The notes below the pieces were generated by a model. The model was not told where the DNA came from. It made no database searches and saw only the letters and a program-made list of their open reading frames with translations. A program made the position numbers and the translations under genes. 42,847 bases of DNA from Rhizobium anhuiense. Its GTDB lineage: Bacteria; Pseudomonadota; Alphaproteobacteria; Rhizobiales; Rhizobiaceae. Below, piece by piece: positions 38,160-42,847 of this stretch; the stretch's first letter is position 1; every line of letters begins with the position of its first letter. The stretch covers positions 1-42,847 of the forward strand of contig NZ_ML133547.1 in NCBI RefSeq assembly GCF_003985145.1, in the 5' to 3' direction.

Positions 38160-39041
38160 ATGACCACGAGTGAGCGTCAAAAACCCGTCTTTCGCTTTGC
38201 GCCGAGTCCCAACGGGGCGTTGCATCTCGGCCATGCCCTCTCGGCGCTGCTGAACCACGACATGGCGCGGGCTGAACAAGGCCGCCTGCTGCTCCGCATC
38301 GAGGATATCGACCAGACACGCTGTACGCCCGAGTTCGAGGCCGGCATCCACCGGGATCTCGACTGGCTTGATATCCGCTGGGAAAGCCCGGTGCGGCGCC
38401 AGTCGGAACATTTCCCCGAATATCAGGCAGCATTGCATGCGCTGATCGAGCGCGGTCTGGTCTACCCGGCCTTCCTGACGCGCGGCGAGGTGAAGGCGCG
38501 CGTCGCGGCCTACGAGGCGGCGGGAGAATCCTGGCCACGCGATCCAGACGGCACTCCGCATTATCCGGCAGGTGACCGCGACCGGCCGAAAGACGAATGG
38601 CAGGAAATGCTGACCGCGGGGAGGAAACATGCCTGGCGGCTCGATATGCGCAAGGCGCTCGACCTGATCGGTCAGCTGCTGTTCTGGACTGAAACCGGCG
38701 ACGGTAGGACTGGCGAAATCGCCGCCGAGCCCGGCGTCTGGGGCGACGTCATCTTGTCGCGCTCGGATGCGCCATCGAGCTATCATCTTTCCGTTGTCGT
38801 TGACGATGCGCTGCAGGGCGTCACCCATGTCGTGCGGGGGCTCGACCTCTTCCATGCGACATCGGTGCACAGGCTGCTGCAGGTGCTGCTCGGGCTACCG
38901 CAGCCGGTCTATCACCATCATCGCCTCATTCTCGGCGTCGACGGCCGCAAACTTTCGAAAAGCGAAGGCGACACCGGGCTTGGCGAATTGCGCGCCCAAG
39001 GCATGTCAGGAGCGGATATTCGCCGTCTTGTCGGGCTCTGA
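38160..39041 (+). CDS. gluQ: Glutamyl-Q tRNA(Asp) synthetase
   Basis: 293 residues. A GluRS catalytic core without the anticodon-binding domain, which attaches glutamate to the queuosine of tRNA-Asp. Class I motifs: APSPNGALHLGHALSAL (the HIGH equivalent HLGH at 22-25) and GRKLSKSEGD near the C-terminus. The end overlaps the convergent YihY gene by 36 bases. Divergent from the glycosylase gene, with starts only a few bases apart. Confidence 0.95.
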   Translation: MTTSERQKPVFRFAPSPNGALHLGHALSALLNHDMARAEQGRLLLRIEDIDQTRCTPEFEAGIHRDLDWLDIRWESPVRRQSEHFPEYQAALHALIERGLVYPAFLTRGEVKARVAAYEAAGESWPRDPDGTPHYPAGDRDRPKDEWQEMLTAGRKHAWRLDMRKALDLIGQLLFWTETGDGRTGEIAAEPGVWGDVILSRSDAPSSYHLSVVVDDALQGVTHVVRGLDLFHATSVHRLLQVLLGLPQPVYHHHRLILGVDGRKLSKSEGDTGLGELRAQGMSGADIRRLVGL

Positions 39042-39929
39042 TGGCCTTTCGACACGCTCTCTGCCGACGATCGAAAGCGTATGGGAAAACATCCGGAAGA
39101 CGCGGAACTTGATCAGCGCCGCATTGATCTCCGCCCCGATGATGAAGATGACGCCGACCATGTAGAGGAAGATCAACACGATCATGACGGAGGCCAGACC
39201 GGCATAAGTTGCCGTATAATTGGCGAAGGTCGCCAGGTAGTAGGCAAAGATCAGTGCGCCGGCGAGCCACAGAAGCAGTGTCAGCAAAACGCCCGGAATA
39301 ACGTCGAAGACCCGTCGTTTGCCGGCCGGCAGCCAGAGATGCATGACCAGCAGTCCAACCGTCAGAACCACCAGCGTGCCGTAGATGCGCCAGCTGAAGA
39401 CGATGTCGAGCGTATCGGCAAACAGTGGGAACCATTTCCTGGAATAATCGAGCGCCAGCGGCAGGGCGACGAGCAGAATGCTGATCGCCGCAAAGATGAT
39501 GACCGCGATCAACACGTAGCCGAGGCTGAAGAGACGGGTGAAATACCAGGGCCGCGTCTCCTGCACCCGGTAGGCGCGGTTGAGCGAGATGCGCAACGCC
39601 TCGACGCCGTTCGAAGCGAAATAGGCGGCCGCCAGCACGGAGATCGTCAGCAGCCCGCCGCGCGGAATGGTCAGCACCTGCAGCACCTGGTCGGCCAGCG
39701 GCTTGGCGATCGCCTCGGGCCAGGTGTCGAAGATCAGGTGGATGGCGGTCGAGGAGAACTGATCGGCGCCGAGGAAGCTTGCAAGCGCGGTGCCGAAGAT
39801 CAGGAACGGGAAAACCGCAAGCAGGCTCGACAGTGCCACGTGACTTGCCATGGCAAAGCCGTCGTCCTCGACCATGTGACAGATCGCGTCATAGACCACG
39901 TCGTAGATCGTGCGCAGCACCTTCGGCAT
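39006..39929 (-). CDS. YihY/virulence factor BrkB family membrane protein
   Basis: 307 residues from the ATG of MPKVLRTIYDVVYD. About six membrane helices. The family pattern MASHVALSSLLAVFPFLIFG, then YFASNGVEALRISLNRAYRV, and LTLLLWLAGALIFAYYL, matches YihY/BrkB (old name RNase BN). Exact function is unknown; an inner-membrane transporter is supposed. The longer start at 39986 is unlikely. Confidence 0.9.
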   Translation of the reverse strand: MPKVLRTIYDVVYDAICHMVEDDGFAMASHVALSSLLAVFPFLIFGTALASFLGADQFSSTAIHLIFDTWPEAIAKPLADQVLQVLTIPRGGLLTISVLAAAYFASNGVEALRISLNRAYRVQETRPWYFTRLFSLGYVLIAVIIFAAISILLVALPLALDYSRKWFPLFADTLDIVFSWRIYGTLVVLTVGLLVMHLWLPAGKRRVFDVIPGVLLTLLLWLAGALIFAYYLATFANYTATYAGLASVMIVLIFLYMVGVIFIIGAEINAALIKFRVFRMFSHTLSIVGRERVERPSEPDKTANIRS

Positions 39930-40005
39930 TCCGTCTCCGGCTTTCCAGATTGTATCCTCTGGCCGAATATGGGAAACGAGTCCCATTTTGTACAGGAATC
40001 ATTCC

Positions 40006-40839
40006 ATGGCGGGAGAGCGCATCATCGTCGTCACCGGATGTTCGTCCGGGATCGGCGCTCATTGCGCGCGGGCGCTGAAAGCCGATGGCTGGCGTGTCTT
40101 CGCGACGGTGCGCAAGCCGGACGACCTCAAGGGGTTGGAAGCAGACAGCATAGAGACCTTCCTGATGGACTATACCAGGCCCGAGACGATTTCCGATCTG
40201 GTCGGCGCGGTTCTCGAACGCAGCGGCGGCCGCATCGACGCGCTCTTCAACAACGGCGCCTACGGCCAGCCGGGCGCCGTCGAGGATCTTTCGACTGCAG
40301 TGCTGCGCGCCCAGTTCGAGGCGAATTTCTTCGGCTGGCACGAACTGACGCGGCAGGTCATTCCGCCGATGCGCAAACGCGGAGAGGGGCGGATCGTCCA
40401 ATGCTCGTCGATCCTCGGTGTCGTGCCCTATCGTTATCGCGGCGCCTACACCGCATCCAAATTCGCGCTCGAAGGCCTCAGCATCACGCTGCGCATGGAG
40501 TTGCAAGGCAGCGGAATCCATGTGAGCCTGATCGAGCCGGGACCGATCGCCACCCGTTTCACCGCCAACGCGCTTGCAAAGATCAAGGAGAATATCGACC
40601 TCGACAATTCGCCGCACGCGGTCGATTACAGCAGACAACTGGCAAGGCTCGACGGATCGGGGCCGGTCAACCGCCATAAACTCGGCCCGGAGGCGGTCTA
40701 TTCCGTATTGAAACACGCATTGAACTCGAAAAATCCAAGACCACATTATCCCGTAACGACTCCGGCTAAGCAGGGCATGTTCCTGAAGCGGCTGCTTCCG
40801 GCAGACCTCTTCTACCGCCTGATGCGCTGGACGGACTGA
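40006..40839 (+). CDS. Short-chain dehydrogenase/reductase (SDR)
   Basis: 277 residues. Rossmann NAD(P)-binding motif TGCSSGIG at 10-17, FNNGAYG after it, catalytic Ser of CSSILG (about 134), and Tyr148-x3-Lys152. It is of the retinol/17-beta-hydroxysteroid type with a C-terminal extension, so it may be membrane-associated. First gene of a run with the HIG1-like, adenosyltransferase and rhomboid genes (gaps 18, 20 and 28 nt). Substrate unknown. Confidence 0.9.
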   Translation: MAGERIIVVTGCSSGIGAHCARALKADGWRVFATVRKPDDLKGLEADSIETFLMDYTRPETISDLVGAVLERSGGRIDALFNNGAYGQPGAVEDLSTAVLRAQFEANFFGWHELTRQVIPPMRKRGEGRIVQCSSILGVVPYRYRGAYTASKFALEGLSITLRMELQGSGIHVSLIEPGPIATRFTANALAKIKENIDLDNSPHAVDYSRQLARLDGSGPVNRHKLGPEAVYSVLKHALNSKNPRPHYPVTTPAKQGMFLKRLLPADLFYRLMRWTD

Positions 40840-40857
40840 CTGAGAAAGCTGAGTGCC

Positions 40858-41061
40858 ATGTCCACGTTCACCTATGTCCTCGCGATCATCGTTATGGGCG
40901 CCGTCGCCCTGGTGCTGATCCGCGGTCTCTTCAACATGATGAAGGGCGGCGATGCCAACCGCTCCAACAAGCTGATGCAGCTTCGCGTCCTGTTGCAGGC
41001 GATCGCCGTCGTCCTGATCATGATAACGCTCTGGCTGACCGGCGGCGGCCGCCCGACCTGA
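40858..41061 (+). CDS. HIG1-like twin transmembrane mini-protein
   Basis: 67 residues, two membrane helices (about 5-25 and 43-60) joined by a basic loop GGDANRSNKLMQLRV. The pattern of the loop plus second helix is that of HIG1 domains, which in mitochondria and alphaproteobacteria associate with cytochrome c oxidase and supercomplexes. A role in respiration is inferred from family. It sits in an operon-like row. Confidence 0.85.
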   Translation: MSTFTYVLAIIVMGAVALVLIRGLFNMMKGGDANRSNKLMQLRVLLQAIAVVLIMITLWLTGGGRPT

Positions 41062-41081
41062 CGGCGCTTTGAGGGGGAACC

Positions 41082-41660
41082 GTGGTCAAACTCAACAAGA
41101 TCTACACCAAGACAGGTGACGACGGCACGACCGGGCTGGTTTCCGGCCCGCGCCGGACAAAGGACGATCTGCGCGTCGAGGCCTATGGCACGATCGACGA
41201 GGCCAATTCCGCGATCGGCCTGGCGCGGCTGCACACTTCAGGCCTGCCCGAACTCGACGCCATGCTGATGTCGATCCAGAATGATCTCTTCGATCTCGGC
41301 GCCGATCTCGCCACCCCTGACACCGGTGAGCCGCCGGCCTATGAGCCGCTGCGGATCGTCGAGACGCAGGTCGACCGCGTCGAGCGCGATATCGACCAGC
41401 TGAATGCCGCTCTCGAGCCGCTGAAATCCTTCATCCTGCCGGGCGGCAGCCCGGCCGCCGCACATCTGCATCTTGCCCGGACGATTGCACGGCGCGCCGA
41501 ACGTCAGATGGTGGCGCTTGCCCGCACCGATGGCGAAATCGTCAGCGAGGCGGCGATGAAATATGTCAACCGGCTCTCCGATTTTCTCTTCGTCGCCGCA
41601 CGCCATGCCAATGACCGCGGCCATGCGGATGTGCTTTGGGTTCCGGGAAAAAACAGATAG
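41082..41660 (+). CDS. ATP:cob(I)alamin adenosyltransferase (PduO type)
   Basis: 192 residues. Adds the adenosyl group to reduced cobalamin to form coenzyme B12. KIYTKTGDDGTTGL at the start binds ATP, and EAYGTIDEANSAIGLAR and ARRAERQMVAL follow; the end has YVNRLSDFLFVAAR. Start codon is GTG at 41082, with GAGGGGG eight nt upstream. No B12 riboswitch precedes it. Confidence 0.95.
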   Translation: MVKLNKIYTKTGDDGTTGLVSGPRRTKDDLRVEAYGTIDEANSAIGLARLHTSGLPELDAMLMSIQNDLFDLGADLATPDTGEPPAYEPLRIVETQVDRVERDIDQLNAALEPLKSFILPGGSPAAAHLHLARTIARRAERQMVALARTDGEIVSEAAMKYVNRLSDFLFVAARHANDRGHADVLWVPGKNR

Positions 41661-41688
41661 GCTTGCCGCACGATCGCCGGGGGGCCTT

Positions 41689-42474
41689 ATGTTCATACCA
41701 CTTCACGACGCCAATACGCTGAAACATATCAAGGTCCAGTGGGTGACACTCTCACTGATCGCACTGAATATCGCGGTCTGGCTTTTGACCAGCCTGGAGA
41801 GCGAACAGGCAGCCCAGGCGACAACTGTCGGGCTAGGCTATATCCCCGCGATCGCCTTCGGCGACGCTGTGCTGGCGCCGGGCTTGGAAATCGTGCCGGA
41901 ACCGCTGACCTATCTCACCTATGCCTTCGTCCATGCCGGCTTCTGGCATCTGGCCTCCAACATGATCTTCCTCTGGGTCTTCGGCGACAATGTCGAGGAT
42001 GCCATGGGGCATCTGCGTTTCCTGATTTTCTACCTCCTCTGCGCGGCCGCCGGCGCGCTCTGCCACGGCCTGCTGACCATGACCTCGCAAGCGCCGCTGG
42101 TCGGCGCCTCGGGGGCGATCTCCGGCGTCGTTGCCGCCTATGTCATGCTGCATCCGCGCGTCAGGGTCTGGGTGCTGGTGTTCTTCCGTGTGCCACTGCC
42201 CCTGCCGGCCTTCATTCCGCTGCTTTTGTGGATCGGGCAGCAGTTCTTCATGCTGGCGATCACCCCTGATAGCGACGTTTCCTGGGGCGCGCATGTCGGC
42301 GGCATTCTTGCCGGCGCTCTTCTGATCCTGGTGTTGCGCCGGCCGGGTGTACCGCTCTTCGACCGGCAGATCGTCACGCCCCGCGCCGTGAGAAACGACC
42401 GCAGTGCCGGTCCGGCCATCGCGGCCGGTACGGACGGGCAAACGGCGCAGCGCTTTCCCTGGGGCCGACGCTGA
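41689..42474 (+). CDS. Rhomboid family intramembrane serine protease
   Basis: 261 residues, six or seven helices. Catalytic Ser141 in GASGAISG and His202 in WGAHVGGILAG; oxyanion helpers H87 and N91 in HLASNMIFLWVFG. All key residues are present, so it should be active. The substrate is unknown. 28 nt after the adenosyltransferase gene, in the same direction. ATG at 41689. Confidence 0.93.
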   Translation: MFIPLHDANTLKHIKVQWVTLSLIALNIAVWLLTSLESEQAAQATTVGLGYIPAIAFGDAVLAPGLEIVPEPLTYLTYAFVHAGFWHLASNMIFLWVFGDNVEDAMGHLRFLIFYLLCAAAGALCHGLLTMTSQAPLVGASGAISGVVAAYVMLHPRVRVWVLVFFRVPLPLPAFIPLLLWIGQQFFMLAITPDSDVSWGAHVGGILAGALLILVLRRPGVPLFDRQIVTPRAVRNDRSAGPAIAAGTDGQTAQRFPWGRR

Positions 42475-42482
42475 TAGCTATA

Positions 42483-42510
42483 TTGACGTGAACGTAAACG
42501 TCCATATATT
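42483..42510 (+). promoter_or_regulatory. Promoter with LiuR-like palindrome upstream of etfB
   Basis: -35 TTGACG (42483-42488), 16-nt spacer and -10 TATATT (42505-42510). Overlapping the -35 is a near-palindrome, TTGACGT (42483-42489), GA, ACGTAAA (42492-42498), with one mismatch between arms. It resembles the site of LiuR, a MerR-type regulator of branched-chain amino acid and fatty acid breakdown, whose regulon includes etfAB in other proteobacteria. The promoter would leave a leader of about 145 nt before etfB. Confidence 0.5.
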
Positions 42511-42660
42511 GCCGAGGCAAATTGCCTGCCGGCGTCATGGAAGCGTTGAATTTGGAGGAAAAACGCGTATCCATGTCGCCATTCGACAATCGGAGCGGCG
42601 CCCAAGCGCGCATTTTCTAAAAAAGCCTCTGAAGCCAGTTTCTCCTGAAGGAAGGACCCC

Positions 42661-42847
42661 ATGAAGATACTCGTCCCAGTCAAACGGGTTGTCGACTACA
42701 ACGTGAAGATCCGGGTGAAGCCGGATGGCACGGGTGTCGAGCTTGCCAATGTGAAGATGTCGATGAACCCGTTCGACGAGATCTCGGTGGAAGAGGCGCT
42801 GCGGCTGAAGGAAGCCGGCAAGGCCGAGGAGGTTGTCGTGGTGTCGA
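42661..42847 (+). CDS. etfB: Electron transfer flavoprotein beta subunit (5' part)
   Basis: The first 62 residues are present; the rest is cut off by the window end. The opening MKILVPVKRVVDYNVKIRV and then MSMNPFDEISVEEALRLKEAG are characteristic of EtfB, which with EtfA carries electrons from acyl-CoA and other dehydrogenases to the ubiquinone pool. AAGGA lies 6-10 nt ahead of the ATG. etfA is expected downstream, outside the window. Confidence 0.95.
   Translation, partial: MKILVPVKRVVDYNVKIRVKPDGTGVELANVKMSMNPFDEISVEEALRLKEAGKAEEVVVVS

Noticed and set aside
41062..41081. Cobalamin riboswitch before the adenosyltransferase gene
   Set aside because: The gap is only 20 nt and the gene is inside an operon-like row; no room for the element.

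Overview
The window looks like chromosome of a fast-growing Rhizobium (R. etli / R. leguminosarum / R. phaseoli type). The evidence is high-GC coding sequence on both strands, the gene families and their order (ptsP-prfA-prmC, comF-grxC-nitrilase-DUF1178, argJ-GNAT-mutT, DUF4167), and several dispersed palindromic repeats typical of rhizobial intergenic DNA. The species call is from memory of the families, not from a search. Nearly all genes are intact housekeeping genes. I see no prophage, CRISPR array, transposase or large island.

Layout. (1) 1-497: a near-consensus rRNA-type promoter on the minus strand at the left edge, pointing out of the window, so an rRNA operon probably lies just to the left. 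(2) 498-12079: an M23 cell-wall peptidase, then on the minus strand clpB, a DUF4167 gene, and lysC-ptsP-prfA-prmC. PrmC methylates the GGQ glutamine of the release factor encoded by prfA, and the two genes overlap by 4 nt. (3) 12378-16853: ubiG converges on a comF-grxC-nitrilase-DUF1178 unit. A 353-bp repeat element with 32-bp inverted ends lies between comF and a divergent methyltransferase gene. (4) 16869-21045, minus strand: a lone Flp pilin, a small membrane protein, then argJ-GNAT-mutT, and a periplasmic parvulin PPIase divergent from secA. (5) 21292-28509: secA, a polysaccharide-type flippase gene abutting a GNAT/FemAB-like gene, and a convergent acyl-CoA synthetase. (6) 28729-33000: aldo/keto reductase, a divergent TetR/MFS pair with two palindromic operator candidates, tRNA-Leu(CAA), a structured 200-bp stretch and two small orphan genes. 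(7) 33164-39929: a CPA2 antiporter with a cyclic-nucleotide-binding domain, a YqaA-like membrane protein, DsbB, an HNH nuclease, a DNA glycosylase, gluQ and YihY. (8) 40006-42847: an SDR, a HIG1-like mini-protein, an ATP:cob(I)alamin adenosyltransferase and a rhomboid protease in one run, then the start of etfB behind a promoter with a LiuR-like palindrome.

No clearly new multi-gene system is present. The best leads are the 353-bp element with 32-bp inverted ends, the highly folded DNA downstream of tRNA-Leu, the flippase/acetyltransferase pair, the Asn/Gly-tract DUF4167 protein, and the antiporter with a cNMP-binding tail.
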